A stretch of DNA of 64,000 nucleotides from Mesobacillus boroniphilus (GCF_018424685.1 NZ_QTKX01000003.1:496001-560000), one strand, 5' to 3'. Shown: positions 41,673 through 51,004, counted from the stretch's first letter. The notes: generated by a model from the sequence alone, not told the origin. Translations and numbers: made by a program.

Positions 41673-42533
41673 ATGTGGGAAGAAAAGGTGGCGGTTTCCG
41701 GGCCATATGATTTTGATCTTGCTTTAAGCAGGCTTGCGCTCGATCCTTTGCATTCGGTTGATATTGAGCAGAGACTTGTAAAGGTACCGCTTGTTTTTGA
41801 AAATAAAAGAATCGTCGCAGATGTCATCGGTACAGGTACTCTGGAAAATCCTGAATTCCTTATCCGTGCTGATTACGATAAAGAAAAGACGTTACAGCGT
41901 TTGACTGAAATTTTTCAATGGAACTTGGAGTTAATCCATATTCATGAACATTTCCAAACGACGGAGTTAAAGAACTTGTTCAATGAACATTATGGGACTC
42001 CGCTTGTCCTGGAATTTGATCCCTTTTCAAGTTTGATCAAGAGCATTATCCATCAGCAGCTGAATCTGAAGTTTGCTTTTACACTGACAGAACGATTTGT
42101 AAAAACATACGGCGAAGAACTGGGTGGAGTCTGGTTTTATCCAACACCTGAAAAAGTGGCGCAGCTTTCGGTTGAAGAGCTGCGTGAATTGCAATTCAGC
42201 GGACGGAAGGCAGAATATGTGATTGGAATCGCTGAACTGGCAGTATCCGGACAGCTTGATTTTGAAAAAATGAAAACAAAGCCCGATGCGGAAGTTGCCC
42301 AGGAATTGATCAAAATCCGCGGTGTTGGACCCTGGACGGTTGAAAACTTCCTGATGTTCGCACTTGGGCGGCCGAATCTGTTTCCGATGGGGGATATCGG
42401 CATTCAAAATGCATTGAAGAAATATTTCAATCTGGATGAAAAGCCGACTCTAGCCGAAATGGAAAAGTATAAAAAACCATGGAATCCTTATTTAAGCTAT
42501 GCTTCGCTCTATTTATGGAGAAGCATTGAATAA
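41673..42533 (+). CDS. AlkA-type DNA-3-methyladenine glycosylase
   Basis: 286-residue base-excision repair enzyme of the HhH-GPD superfamily, cutting alkylated purines from DNA. The helix-hairpin-helix reads KIRGVGPWTVENFLMFALG, and the catalytic Asp follows in FPMGDIG. The N-terminal half (1-115) is an AlkA_N-like beta domain, and IIHQQLNLKFAFTLTERFV starts the catalytic helical part. B. subtilis YfjP is similar and lies in the equivalent region. ATG 41673 follows AAAGGGCGG. It overlaps in transcription with the rRNA methyltransferase gene 15 bases downstream. Confidence 0.9.
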   Translation: MWEEKVAVSGPYDFDLALSRLALDPLHSVDIEQRLVKVPLVFENKRIVADVIGTGTLENPEFLIRADYDKEKTLQRLTEIFQWNLELIHIHEHFQTTELKNLFNEHYGTPLVLEFDPFSSLIKSIIHQQLNLKFAFTLTERFVKTYGEELGGVWFYPTPEKVAQLSVEELRELQFSGRKAEYVIGIAELAVSGQLDFEKMKTKPDAEVAQELIKIRGVGPWTVENFLMFALGRPNLFPMGDIGIQNALKKYFNLDEKPTLAEMEKYKKPWNPYLSYASLYLWRSIE

Positions 42534-42548
42534 TTGGAGTGAAGTTTT

Positions 42549-44075
42549 ATGAAAAAAGAGCAGCAAATGCCAAAAGAGCATCAACAGCAAAAACATCAGC
42601 AATCCAAAAAAGGAAAGCAAATAAGCAAAGATGGGCATAAGACAAAAGGACAGCACTTGAACAAAGGTGATTATAAGAAAAAAGGACAGCAAGTGAACAA
42701 AGACCAACAAACAGCGAAATTGGAGCTCAAGCAGACCTTCCCGCTGACAATCAAGCGTCTCGGGATCAATGGCGAAGGCGTCGGCTATTTCAAGCGCCAG
42801 GTCGTGTTTGTGCCTGGTGCCCTGCCGGGTGAGGAAATCGTCGCGGAGGCGACAAAGGTGCACCCGAAGTTTGCGGAGGCGAAAATCAAGAAAATTCGCA
42901 AGCGATCCGAGCATCGGATCAAGCCGCTTTGTCCAGTTTATGACCATTGCGGCGGCTGCCAGCTCCAGCATTTGGGCTACGATCAGCAGCTCAATGAAAA
43001 ACGCGATATTGTTATCCAAGCATTGGAGCGCCATACGAAGCTGAAAATCGACGAGCTTGACATCAGACCGACGATCGGAATGGAGAATCCGTGGGGCTAC
43101 CGGAATAAAAGCCAATTCCAGGTTGGCGAAAAGGACGGGAAAGTGCTTGCCGGCCTTTATGGTTTGAATTCTCACAACCTGATCAATATCGAGCAGTGTG
43201 CAGTCCAGCATCCGGCTACGACCAAAGCTACCGAAGTGGTAAAAGGCATTCTTCAGGAATTGAAGATCCCGATTTACAATGAGAAAAAGCACAAAGGACT
43301 CGTGCGGACAATTGTTGCGAGGACGGGAGTCCAGACTGGCGAGCTGCAAATTGTGCTGATTACGACCAAGAAAGAACTGCCGAAAAAGGATATAATCATC
43401 CAGGAAATCAAGAAGCGGCTTCCCGAGGTCAACTCTATTGTCCAAAATATCAATGGGGAAAAGACATCCGTCATTTTCGGAAGCGAAACCGCGACACTGG
43501 AAGGCAGCGACTTTATCCAGGAGACACTGGGAGACCTGCAATTCGAATTGTCAGCGCGGACATTCTTCCAGCTGAATCCTGAACAGACTGTAAAACTTTA
43601 CAATGAAGCGAAAGCAGCCGCCATGCTGACTGGCAAGGAAAAGCTTGTTGATGCGTATTGTGGTGTCGGCACCATTGGATTGTGGATGGCCGGCGAGGCG
43701 GGTGAGGTACGCGGCATGGACGTCATTCCGGAGTCAATCGAGGATGCGAAGAAGAATGCGTACAAGCACGGCGTCAACCATGCAAAATTCTATTTGGGCA
43801 AAGCGGAGGAACTGCTGCCTAAATGGCTGGAGGAAGGCTGGCGCCCGGATGTGATCGTCGTCGATCCGCCACGTACCGGATGCGATCAGGAATTCCTGAA
43901 TACAGTGCTGAAAATAAAGCCGAAAACCTTCGTATACGTATCCTGCAACCCTTCAACACTTGCAAAGGATATTCAGACACTAGGCGGCAAATACAAAGTT
44001 GAATACATCCAGCCAGTGGACATGTTCCCGCACACTTCACAGATTGAGAGTGTCACGATGCTTGTTTTAAAATGA
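42549..44075 (+). CDS. 23S rRNA (uracil-5-)-methyltransferase, RlmD/RumA family
   Basis: 508-residue AdoMet-dependent enzyme forming 5-methyluridine in 23S rRNA. A Lys/Gln-rich extension (about 1-58) precedes a TRAM domain (about 60-118). A [4Fe-4S] motif [10 protein letters not shown] follows near 126-135. The methyltransferase has [26 protein letters not shown] and the catalytic Cys in [12 protein letters not shown]. subtilis YfjO is the likely counterpart; YefA/RlmCD is a paralogue. Which uridine is modified is not decided. The basic tail may aid rRNA binding (inference). Confidence 0.92.
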   Translation: MKKEQQMPKEHQQQKHQQSKKGKQISKDGHKTKGQHLNKGDYKKKGQQVNKDQQTAKLELKQTFPLTIKRLGINGEGVGYFKRQVVFVPGALPGEEIVAEATKVHPKFAEAKIKKIRKRSEHRIKPLCPVYDHCGGCQLQHLGYDQQLNEKRDIVIQALERHTKLKIDELDIRPTIGMENPWGYRNKSQFQVGEKDGKVLAGLYGLNSHNLINIEQCAVQHPATTKATEVVKGILQELKIPIYNEKKHKGLVRTIVARTGVQTGELQIVLITTKKELPKKDIIIQEIKKRLPEVNSIVQNINGEKTSVIFGSETATLEGSDFIQETLGDLQFELSARTFFQLNPEQTVKLYNEAKAAAMLTGKEKLVDAYCGVGTIGLWMAGEAGEVRGMDVIPESIEDAKKNAYKHGVNHAKFYLGKAEELLPKWLEEGWRPDVIVVDPPRTGCDQEFLNTVLKIKPKTFVYVSCNPSTLAKDIQTLGGKYKVEYIQPVDMFPHTSQIESVTMLVLK

Positions 44076-44077
44076 TC

Positions 44078-44111
44078 AAAAGCGCCGGCCCGGATTGGGC
44101 TGGCGCTTTAT
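44078..44111 (+). terminator. Bidirectional terminator between rumA-like and tetR genes
   Basis: Stem AAAGCGCCGGCCC/GGGCTGGCGCTTT, overlapping the stop of the convergent regulator gene. Confidence 0.9.
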
Positions 44112-44662
44112 CGTATATTTGATAGTCCACGATTGATGAAGTTGTTGATGATTTCGGCCATTTCCCTCGGTGATTTATCCATCCCGTTCTCCACCCAATT
44201 TTTAATCACATAAATACTTCCGCTGACAACAAAAATATTTATATATTCAATCGTTTCGCGGTCAAACTGGCTGTCAGTGATCCAGTTTTTGAAAATGAAC
44301 TCCTGGGTAATCATCATCCCTTTTTTCTGGAAGTGGATATCGCTATTTTCACTTAGGAGTGTTTGGCATACATCGCTATTCCTGGCAATATACTCAAGAA
44401 TCTTCTCTGTCATCTTCAAAGCTTCATCTTCTTTGGAAAAATTGTATTGGTTCAAAGTTGAAACCATGTCTTCAATGAATTCTTCTTCAATCGCATTGAG
44501 CAGGTAATATTGACTGGAGTAATGTGAATAAAAGGTGGAACGATTAATGTCTGCCAAATCACAAATCTCTTTTATCGTGATGCTCGAAATTGGCTTTGTC
44601 TTCATTAATTCCATAAGACTATCCTTTAAAACCATCCTTGTATACTTTTTTCGTCTGTCCAT
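44108..44662 (-). CDS. TetR/AcrR-family repressor of the MMPL export operon
   Basis: 184-residue repressor: HTH about 8-55 (ISSITIKEICDLADINRSTF, then YSHYSSQYYLL), and a C-terminal ligand/dimer domain without recognised signature. ATG 44662 follows AAAAGGATGG. It is divergent from the MMPL transporter gene, 160 bases apart, and the shared gap holds an operator-like palindrome within the transporter's promoter. So it probably represses that operon until an exported compound binds it (inference). Confidence 0.9.
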   Translation of the reverse strand: MDRRKKYTRMVLKDSLMELMKTKPISSITIKEICDLADINRSTFYSHYSSQYYLLNAIEEEFIEDMVSTLNQYNFSKEDEALKMTEKILEYIARNSDVCQTLLSENSDIHFQKKGMMITQEFIFKNWITDSQFDRETIEYINIFVVSGSIYVIKNWVENGMDKSPREMAEIINNFINRGLSNIR

Positions 44663-44751
44663 TTAAAATCCATCCTTTTTCTGTTAAACAATGATTTAAC
44701 CAACAAAAAAGCGTTTTCTGTTGTGAATTGAACGTTATGTGCCCAACTGTT

Positions 44752-44782
44752 TGTTGAATAGACAACACGGTGTTTATATAAT
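44752..44782 (+). promoter_or_regulatory. Sigma-A promoter of the MMPL operon with overlapping operator
   Basis: TTGAAT (44754-44759), 17 bases, TATAAT (44777-44782). A small palindrome TGTTG-AATAGA-CAACA (about 44752-44767) covers the -35, the right place for the divergent TetR protein to block RNA polymerase. The promoter is strong; the operator is short and tentative. Confidence 0.7.
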
Positions 44783-44822
44783 GATAAAGTGAAATTGCAA
44801 AAGACTCAAGTGAGGGTGAAGA

Positions 44823-46880
44823 ATGATAAGCATTGCTGAAAAAATCATAAAACATAAAAAGGCTGTTGTGATCGCATTTGCATTAATTGCACTAATTTCA
44901 ACTGTGGCGCAATTTTTTGTGTCGGTCAATTATAATATGGTGGATTACCTGCCGGATGATGCCCAATCAACAAGGGCATTGGAAATCATGGAAAAGGAAT
45001 TTACCGCTGAAGTACCCGATACGAGGGTCATGGTAAGGGATATATCCTTACAGGAAGCAATCACCTATAAAGAACAATTGTCAGCCATTGATGGGGTAGG
45101 AGAGGTCATCTGGCTGGATGATGTGGTTGATTTGAAAACACCACTTGAAATGGCAGATAAAGAGACGATAGAAAACTATTACAAAGACGGAAACGCACTG
45201 TTCTCGATCAGCGTCCGCTCTGGTGATGAGGTAGCGATTACCGATGCGATTTATGAATTGATTGGTGAAGACGGAGCGATTGCCGGTGAAGCCATTAACA
45301 CAGCGTCTTCACAAAAAATGGCTGGTACGGAATCAATGTATGCTGCCATCTTGCTCGTTCCAATCATTATATTCATTCTCGTCATCTCAACTACGTCATG
45401 GATAGAGCCGTTGTTTTTCCTGACGGCAATTGGCGTTTCGGTACTGATTAACCTGGGAACGAACATCTTTATCGGAGAGGTTTCCTTCGTAACTCAATCG
45501 GTTGCCCCGATTTTGCAGCTGGCGGTTTCACTCGATTATGCCGTCTTCCTGCTTCACAGTTTCTCCGATTATAGGAAAAAAACGAAGGATCCGGAAGAAG
45601 CGATGATGCTTGCGATGAAAAAGTCATTCCCGGCGATTACGGCCAGTGCTGCGACAACCTTTTTTGGGTTCATCGCCCTGACGTTCATGAAATTCGAAAT
45701 TGGCTCAGACCTGGGCATCAATCTCGTTAAAGGAATTATCCTGAGCTTCATCAGTGTCATGGTGTTTTTACCGGCGATGACCCTGCTGTTCTATAAATGG
45801 ATGGATAAAACAAAGCATAAAAACTTTGTGCCAAGCTTTTCAGGTATTGGAAACTTTGTGGTGAAGCTAAAAATCCCAAGTCTGCTGCTGGTATTTGCGA
45901 TTCTCGTTCCAAGCTTTTTGGCGCAAAGTAACACTGCCTTTACCTACGGCCTTGGCGAACAACCGGAGACTACTCGTGCAGGCAGTGATTTTACAGAGAT
46001 TAAAGCAGCGTTTGGAGAGACGACTCCGATTGTTCTTCTTGTTCCAACAGGAGACCGGGCAAAGGAGACAGAGCTCGTCCAGGAGCTGGAAAACCTTGAT
46101 TATGTCACAAGTGTAATCGCTTATGTCAATATGGTGGGCTCGGTCATTCCGCCTGAGTACCTGGATGAATCGATCACGAACGAATTTTATTCGGAAAATT
46201 ACAGCCGTATTATCATCAACACAAATCAGGGAACAGAAGGGGATATTCCTTTTTCAATCGTTCAAAATGTAAATGAATCGGCTGAGAGATATTATGGCGA
46301 CAAGGCATTGAGCTTAGGGGAAAGCGTAACATTGTATGATATTAAGAATGTCGTGAACAAGGATAACATTGTTGTGAACGTGTTGACGGTTGTAACAATT
46401 GCGATTGTCCTGCTGGCAACCTTTAAATCGATTTCGATTCCGATTGTACTGCTGATCACGATTCAATCAGCCGTCTGGATCAATCTGTCGATTCCGTATT
46501 TCACCAGCTCTTCACTTGTGTTTGTCGGATATTTAATCATCAGTACGGTACAGCTGGCGGCAACAGTCGACTATGCGATTCTGCTGACTGAAGCTTACCA
46601 GCATAACCGCCAGGAAATGTCCGCAAAAAAAGCAATCATGAAAACATTGGATGAAAAGACGTTCTCCATTTCGATATCTGCGGCGATATTATCAAGCGTT
46701 GGGTTCATTTTATGGATGACATCTTCCAATCCGATTGTTGGATCCATCGGCCTGCTATTAGGCAGAGGGGCATTGCTTGCCTTTGTAATGGTCGTGTTCT
46801 TCTTGCCGGCCATGCTGCTGGTATTTGATAAATTCATTAAAAAGACGACCTATAAAGCAAATTTTTATGAGGAGAAATGA
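44823..46880 (+). CDS. MMPL-type RND exporter
   Basis: 685-residue transporter with 12 membrane helices in two repeats, each starting with one helix and a large extracellular loop. The GxxxDY-like motif appears as QLAVSLDYAVFLLHSF and again as QLAATVDYAILLTEAY, the proton-relay Asp-Tyr of MMPL proteins. It exports lipids, peptides or drugs using proton motive force. ATG 44823 is preceded by GAGGGTGAAG. The next gene overlaps its stop, encoding an adaptor-like protein. The substrate is unknown. Confidence 0.9.
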   Translation: MISIAEKIIKHKKAVVIAFALIALISTVAQFFVSVNYNMVDYLPDDAQSTRALEIMEKEFTAEVPDTRVMVRDISLQEAITYKEQLSAIDGVGEVIWLDDVVDLKTPLEMADKETIENYYKDGNALFSISVRSGDEVAITDAIYELIGEDGAIAGEAINTASSQKMAGTESMYAAILLVPIIIFILVISTTSWIEPLFFLTAIGVSVLINLGTNIFIGEVSFVTQSVAPILQLAVSLDYAVFLLHSFSDYRKKTKDPEEAMMLAMKKSFPAITASAATTFFGFIALTFMKFEIGSDLGINLVKGIILSFISVMVFLPAMTLLFYKWMDKTKHKNFVPSFSGIGNFVVKLKIPSLLLVFAILVPSFLAQSNTAFTYGLGEQPETTRAGSDFTEIKAAFGETTPIVLLVPTGDRAKETELVQELENLDYVTSVIAYVNMVGSVIPPEYLDESITNEFYSENYSRIIINTNQGTEGDIPFSIVQNVNESAERYYGDKALSLGESVTLYDIKNVVNKDNIVVNVLTVVTIAIVLLATFKSISIPIVLLITIQSAVWINLSIPYFTSSSLVFVGYLIISTVQLAATVDYAILLTEAYQHNRQEMSAKKAIMKTLDEKTFSISISAAILSSVGFILWMTSSNPIVGSIGLLLGRGALLAFVMVVFFLPAMLLVFDKFIKKTTYKANFYEEK

Positions 46881-46882
46881 TG

Positions 46883-48670
46883 ATGAGAACAAAACAAATA
46901 CTGTTTGCTGCGCTCGCTTTGATGATCTTCTTGCCTTCATTTCTTAATTATGCTGCTGCGGCAGAAGCGGAAGGCAGAGTCACTTCTAAGGATGAAGTGG
47001 TGTATGCTACGTTAAAAGCCAATGGAGAACTTGATGATATTTATGTCGTCAATACTTTGGAAGTAGCGAAGGCTGGAGAAATTATTGATTTTGGGCAGTA
47101 TAGCAGCGTCAAAAACCTGACTGATCTGTCCGAACTGAATCAAAACGGGCAGGCAGTCCAAATCGATGCCCCTGAAGGAAAGTTTTATTATCAGGGGAAC
47201 ATGGAAGACAATGCTGAATTGCCATGGGATATAGAGATTACCTATTTGCTTGATGGACGTGAGGTTGAAGCGTCTGAGCTTGCGGGAAAAGAAGGCCATG
47301 TAGAAATCAAAATCGATACTGCAGCGAATGAAAATGCAGATGCAGTCTATTTTGAGAATTACTTATTGCAAATCTCCTTCATGCTCTCGAATAATTATCA
47401 AAACATTGAAGCGTCTGGCGGCATGGTAGCAAATGCCGGAAAGAACAAACAAATTACTTTTACAGTCATGCCTGGGCAAGAGGAGAGCCTTAGTGCCGAA
47501 GCAGATGTCGAGGATTTTGAATTCAATGGCATTGATATTGCAGCGGTACCATCTACACTGCCAATCGATACTTCAGAGATGGAAAGCATGACGGATGACA
47601 TGTCGGCATTATCAGATGCAATCAGTGAATTGAATAATGGGGTTGCTGACCTGAAAAAGGGTGTTTCCCATTTGAATGGAGGATCAGCAAGCCTTCGTGA
47701 TGGTTCTGCACAATATAAAAATGGAATCAATCAGCTGGACGGTTCTTCATCTGAATTAACAGGAGCATCACGTTCCATTGGCGATGCATTGAAAAAAATC
47801 AGCGCATCACTATCAGGGGATTCTGCCCAGATGGACATGACGAGCCTGAGTGAACTGCCGGGTCATCTGACACAGCTAGCAAATGGCCTGAATCAAGCAG
47901 CAGATGGACTAATAACTTTGCGTGATAATTACGCGATGGCATATGGAGCATTGGATGGTGCAATCAAGGAAATCCCCGCTCATCAGCTTTCCGAGGATGA
48001 AATAACTGGATTACTTAGCAGCGGTGCTGATACAAATGTAGTCAATAAACTGGTTGAGTCCTATAAGGCAGCTCAGAAAGTAAAGGGAACATATGCGCAA
48101 GTACAAGAAGCTTTTGCAGCCGTGGACCCTACGTTGAACCAGGTCAGTGGATCAGTAAAAGAAATGAGCGGGTCGCTTACAGCAATTGCCAACGAACTTT
48201 CCGCATCACTTGAGGATATGGATACGAGTGCACTAGGCGAATTGCAGAAAGGTCTTGCAGCTTTGTCATCCAATTATGGAGAGTTCCATACCGGTTTGGT
48301 AGGTTACACAAAAGGAGTAAGCAAGCTTTCCTCTTCTTACAGTGAGCTGCACTCAGGAATCGCTGGATTGGCGGGAGGCACAAGCGAATTAAATAATGGG
48401 GTCGGCGAACTCCATAACGGAACAAGTGAGTTGCATCAGGAAACGAAAGATCTGCCTGAGCAAATGCAACAGGAAATCAATGAGATGATCAAGGAATATG
48501 ACAAATCTGACTTTGAGCCAGTATCCTTTGTTTCCGCTAAAAATGAAAAGGTCACTTCCGTACAATTTGTAATAAAAACGGAAGCTATTGAAAAAGAAGA
48601 ACAAGAAACGAAGAAAGCAGAGCCTGAGAAAAAGAAAGGCTTTTGGGATCTGTTGTTAGAGTTGTTTTAA
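46883..48670 (+). CDS. YhgE-like exported coiled-coil partner of the MMPL exporter
   Basis: About 595-residue exported protein. Signal peptide about 1-28 (ILFAALALMIFLPSF), a beta-rich region about 30-210, then a long coiled-coil region about 220-560 with repeated LxxGxxxLxxG patterns such as LKKGVSHLNGG and LNNGVGELHNGTSEL, as in YhgE/Pip proteins. The C-terminus is KKKGFWDLLLELF, an amphipathic end. Three successive ATGs overlap the MMPL stop; ATG 46883, 8 bases after GGAG, is best. It likely bridges the exporter and the wall, as MMPL and YhgE-like parts are often fused or paired (inference). Confidence 0.85.
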   Translation: MRTKQILFAALALMIFLPSFLNYAAAAEAEGRVTSKDEVVYATLKANGELDDIYVVNTLEVAKAGEIIDFGQYSSVKNLTDLSELNQNGQAVQIDAPEGKFYYQGNMEDNAELPWDIEITYLLDGREVEASELAGKEGHVEIKIDTAANENADAVYFENYLLQISFMLSNNYQNIEASGGMVANAGKNKQITFTVMPGQEESLSAEADVEDFEFNGIDIAAVPSTLPIDTSEMESMTDDMSALSDAISELNNGVADLKKGVSHLNGGSASLRDGSAQYKNGINQLDGSSSELTGASRSIGDALKKISASLSGDSAQMDMTSLSELPGHLTQLANGLNQAADGLITLRDNYAMAYGALDGAIKEIPAHQLSEDEITGLLSSGADTNVVNKLVESYKAAQKVKGTYAQVQEAFAAVDPTLNQVSGSVKEMSGSLTAIANELSASLEDMDTSALGELQKGLAALSSNYGEFHTGLVGYTKGVSKLSSSYSELHSGIAGLAGGTSELNNGVGELHNGTSELHQETKDLPEQMQQEINEMIKEYDKSDFEPVSFVSAKNEKVTSVQFVIKTEAIEKEEQETKKAEPEKKKGFWDLLLELF

Positions 48671-48672
48671 TG

Positions 48673-48728
48673 AGATAGGGACAGTTCAGGAGGCCTGTTA
48701 ATTGGCTTCCGGGACTGTCTCTTTGTTT
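48673..48728 (+). terminator. Terminator of the MMPL operon
   Basis: Long interrupted stem GAGATAGGGACAGT with ACTGTCTC plus inner GGAGGCC/GGCTTCC, followed by TTTGTTTT. Confidence 0.8.
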
Positions 48729-48755
48729 TCACCGCCATTTTAGGCTAGAACGATG

Positions 48756-48779
48756 GTTTTACGGAGGAGAAAAGGGTAA
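48756..48779 (+). promoter_or_regulatory. Candidate sigma-B promoter of ferritin
   Basis: GTTTTA, 12 bases, GGGTAA, 77 bases before the ferritin ATG; the -10 element is an exact sigma-B match. Confidence 0.5.
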
Positions 48780-48855
48780 AATTCGATTGTGAAGGCAAAA
48801 TAACTATGGTAGCGTAAAAAAAGAAAAAAGCTGCATGGATTGAGGAGGAATCACA

Positions 48856-49359
48856 ATGATTAGTGATAAGCTGGTAAATGGATTGGTTGAACAAATGAAT
48901 TATGAGTTTTATTCTGCGCACGCGTACATGGCAATGGCTGCGTATTGCTCAGCGGAGAATTTGGATGGTTTTGCGAATTTCTTTTTGGTACAAGCTGAGG
49001 AAGAACGGTTCCATGCGATGAAATTTTACAACTTCATTAACGATATGGGTGAGCGCGTGACATTCGATGGATTCCACGCACCATCAAACGACTTCGAGTC
49101 TGTTCTTGATGTTTTTGAAAAAGGACTTGGGCACGAAAAGGAAGTAACGCGCCGCATCTACAATCTTGCGGATATCGCACTTGATGAGCGCGAACACGCA
49201 ACCATGACATTCCTGAAATGGTTCATCGAGGAACAGGTAGAAGAAGAAGCCCTGTTCGACAGCCTGATCCAAAAGCTGCGCCGCATAGACCAGGACAGCA
49301 ACGCATTCTTCATGCTCGAAAATGAACTCGCACAGCGTTCATTCACAGCACCTGAGTGA
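48856..49359 (+). CDS. ftnA: Non-haem ferritin
   Basis: 167-residue bacterial ferritin storing iron as a 24-mer shell. Di-iron ligands appear as Glu in EQMNYEFYSAHAYMAMAAYC, EEERFHAMKF (Glu-Glu and His) and the later Glu/Gln positions near FIEEQVEEE. ATG 48856 follows GAGGAGG. A perfect terminator follows. A sigma-B-like promoter lies upstream. With pfeT in the same window, the region deals with iron excess and oxidative damage. Confidence 0.95.
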   Translation: MISDKLVNGLVEQMNYEFYSAHAYMAMAAYCSAENLDGFANFFLVQAEEERFHAMKFYNFINDMGERVTFDGFHAPSNDFESVLDVFEKGLGHEKEVTRRIYNLADIALDEREHATMTFLKWFIEEQVEEEALFDSLIQKLRRIDQDSNAFFMLENELAQRSFTAPE

Positions 49360-49373
49360 AAATAAGTACGAAA

Positions 49374-49406
49374 AACAGGGTTCCTGGCTAGAATCCTGTT
49401 TTTTTA
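49374..49406 (+). terminator. Terminator of ferritin gene
   Basis: Stem AACAGGGTTC/GAATCCTGTT followed by TTTTTTA. Confidence 0.9.
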
Positions 49407-49467
49407 TGCGAAAAACGAGTTCCTTAGACCATTTTGGAAGGTGGGTTTTCCCTTTTGGTATGATATA

Positions 49468-49581
49468 TTTCCGGTCGCAGCAATTTTAATTCCGGTTGTT
49501 AAGGATATATTACCGGTTAGAGGAGTTTTATTTCCGGTTGGGAAAAATTTATTACCGGTTGCGGAGATTTTAAAACCAGTT
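49468..49581. repeat. 21-bp tandem array of CCGGTT repeats
   Basis: Six cores, CCGGTT or close variants, start at 49471, 49492, 49513, 49534, 49555 and 49576 (CCAGTT); every step is exactly 21 bases. Most are preceded by TTT or TTA and spaced by AT-rich bases. The array lies between the ferritin and lipoprotein genes. It shares layout, but not sequence, with the CGCCAATAA arrays. The rest of the 338-base gap shows nothing else. Confidence 0.9.
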
Positions 49582-49697
49582 ACAGTAACCTGCTAAAAAG
49601 AGCGTCTGCCAATTCCAACCAAATATCACGAAAACTTTTTCCGCTTGCTTAAAAGGGTATAAGTATTTTAAGAGAATCTTAAGACAAGGAGGATCTT

Positions 49698-50081
49698 ATG
49701 AAGAAACTACTTATATCTTTAGCAGCCGCGGGAGTTCTGGCTGGGTGCAGTGCTGATGATTCCGAAATCGGCCAGGAGGGTCCGCCGGATACGGAAGTAA
49801 AGACGGAAGAGGACCCGGTGACCACTGATTACCTGCAAGAGAGGTTCTATGAAGGAATGGATTATGATGCCTACGCTGTTGAGGTCCAATCCTGGGTGGA
49901 TAAGGGACAGGCAACAATTGCTGATACTGTTGAACCTGAAGGGCAAAACAATGTTTCTGCGGATATTATCCAGGTAGCGGATGGATTCCTGGCAGTTGCC
50001 AACGACGGCAAGGAAATCACCTTTATAAAGCCATTCGCTTCCACTGAGGAAGCGAAAGAATACCTAAATGGAAATTTGTAA
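49698..50081 (+). CDS. Hypothetical lipoprotein
   Basis: 127-residue lipoprotein: signal about 1-15 with lipobox LAGC (Cys-16), anchored to the outer face of the membrane. The mature part is acidic and about 110 residues long, with no domain I recognise. ATG 49698 follows AAGGAGG. A clean terminator follows at 50140. The next gene downstream is the catalase remnant, so no operon partner helps to define function. Confidence 0.75.
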   Translation: MKKLLISLAAAGVLAGCSADDSEIGQEGPPDTEVKTEEDPVTTDYLQERFYEGMDYDAYAVEVQSWVDKGQATIADTVEPEGQNNVSADIIQVADGFLAVANDGKEITFIKPFASTEEAKEYLNGNL

Positions 50082-50139
50082 AGGCTCCTTTCGTAAACTT
50101 GAAAGCAACAATTAAAGCGAAAGCAGTTTACTGAAAAAC

Positions 50140-50174
50140 AAAGCCCGCTAAATAATCGTTTAGCGGGCTTTGCC
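50140..50174 (+). terminator. Terminator of the lipoprotein gene
   Basis: Perfect stem AAGCCCGCTAAA/TTTAGCGGGCTT with a 6-base loop, followed by TGCC; the T run is short. Confidence 0.75.
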
Positions 50175-50252
50175 TTGTGGTATACGTCCATAGAGGAGCA
50201 TCACCGTAAGTGTGTCAATTGTGGCATCCTGCGGAAGTTCATCTTGTGAACA

Positions 50253-51004
50253 GTTAATCCGGATTTCCACCGCCGTGATCTATTCGATGCAATCGAGATA
50301 GGGAACTACCATGAATATGAACTTGGCGTCCAAATGATATGATCGATGCCTTCAGTTTTGAACTCGGAAAAGTAAAAAGCAAGGATGTACAGCAGCAGGT
50401 GGTCGAGATGCTCTGCAATATTGATACCTTCCTGGCTGAACAGGCAGCTGTAAACTTAGGGGCTGAAAAGCCTGCAAGCAAACCAGCGGAAGTTACCCTG
50501 ACTTCACCTGCTTTGAGCCAGATGAATACAGTGAAATTGCCGAATACAAGGAAGGTTGCAATCCTTGCTGACAATGGCTTCAATGGAGCGGAAGTTTCAG
50601 GTTTGATGGAAAAGTTGAAAAAGAACGCCATCATGGCTGAAATCGTCAGCAAGAATCTTGGTATGATCAAGGGAGATGACGGTACAGAGCTTGAGGTACA
50701 GCACACACTTCTTACAAGCAGTTCTGTTCTATTTGATGCTTTATATGTCGCTGGAGGACAGGAAAGCGTCGACAGCCTGAAGCAGAAGAAAGAAGCTGCC
50801 TACTTTGTCGATGAGGCCTTCAGCCATTTTAAAGCCGTCGGAGCTGGAAAAGAAGCGGCTGAAATGCTGGCTGCAGCAGGAAGCAAACTCGAAACTGCAC
50901 CTGGTGTTGTCGTATTCGGTGACAGCGAAGAAGTAGCAGACGACAGTGAGAAATTCATTGAGGCGATTACCGCCCACCGTCATTGGAACCGAATGATTCA
51001 ATAA
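50253..51004 (+). pseudogene. katE: Decayed KatE-type (HPII) large catalase
   Basis: Reading frame from 50253 gives [20 protein letters not shown] and EYELGVQMI, which is the catalase-core segment that reads [14 protein letters not shown]...YELGVQ in KatE, and then a stop (TGA). From 50339 in another frame comes IDAFSFELGKVKSKDVQQQV, which in intact KatE lies some 200 residues further on, followed by the C-terminal DJ-1/GATase-like domain to 51004 (KVAILADNGFNGAEV, DALYVAGGQESVDSL). So the N-terminal part with the catalytic His and the core with the haem-ligand Tyr are both missing. The surviving ORF lacks a good ribosome binding site, so I call a pseudogene rather than a small protein. Confidence 0.85.

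Noticed and set aside
42513..43541. 342-codon open frame antisense to the rRNA methyltransferase gene
   Set aside because: The sense gene carries all catalytic motifs; the antisense product resembles no family and arises from codon bias.
50339..51004. Functional stand-alone DJ-1-like protein
   Set aside because: Its start lacks a ribosome binding site and catalase core sequence lies directly upstream in another frame, so a deleted katE is the simpler reading.
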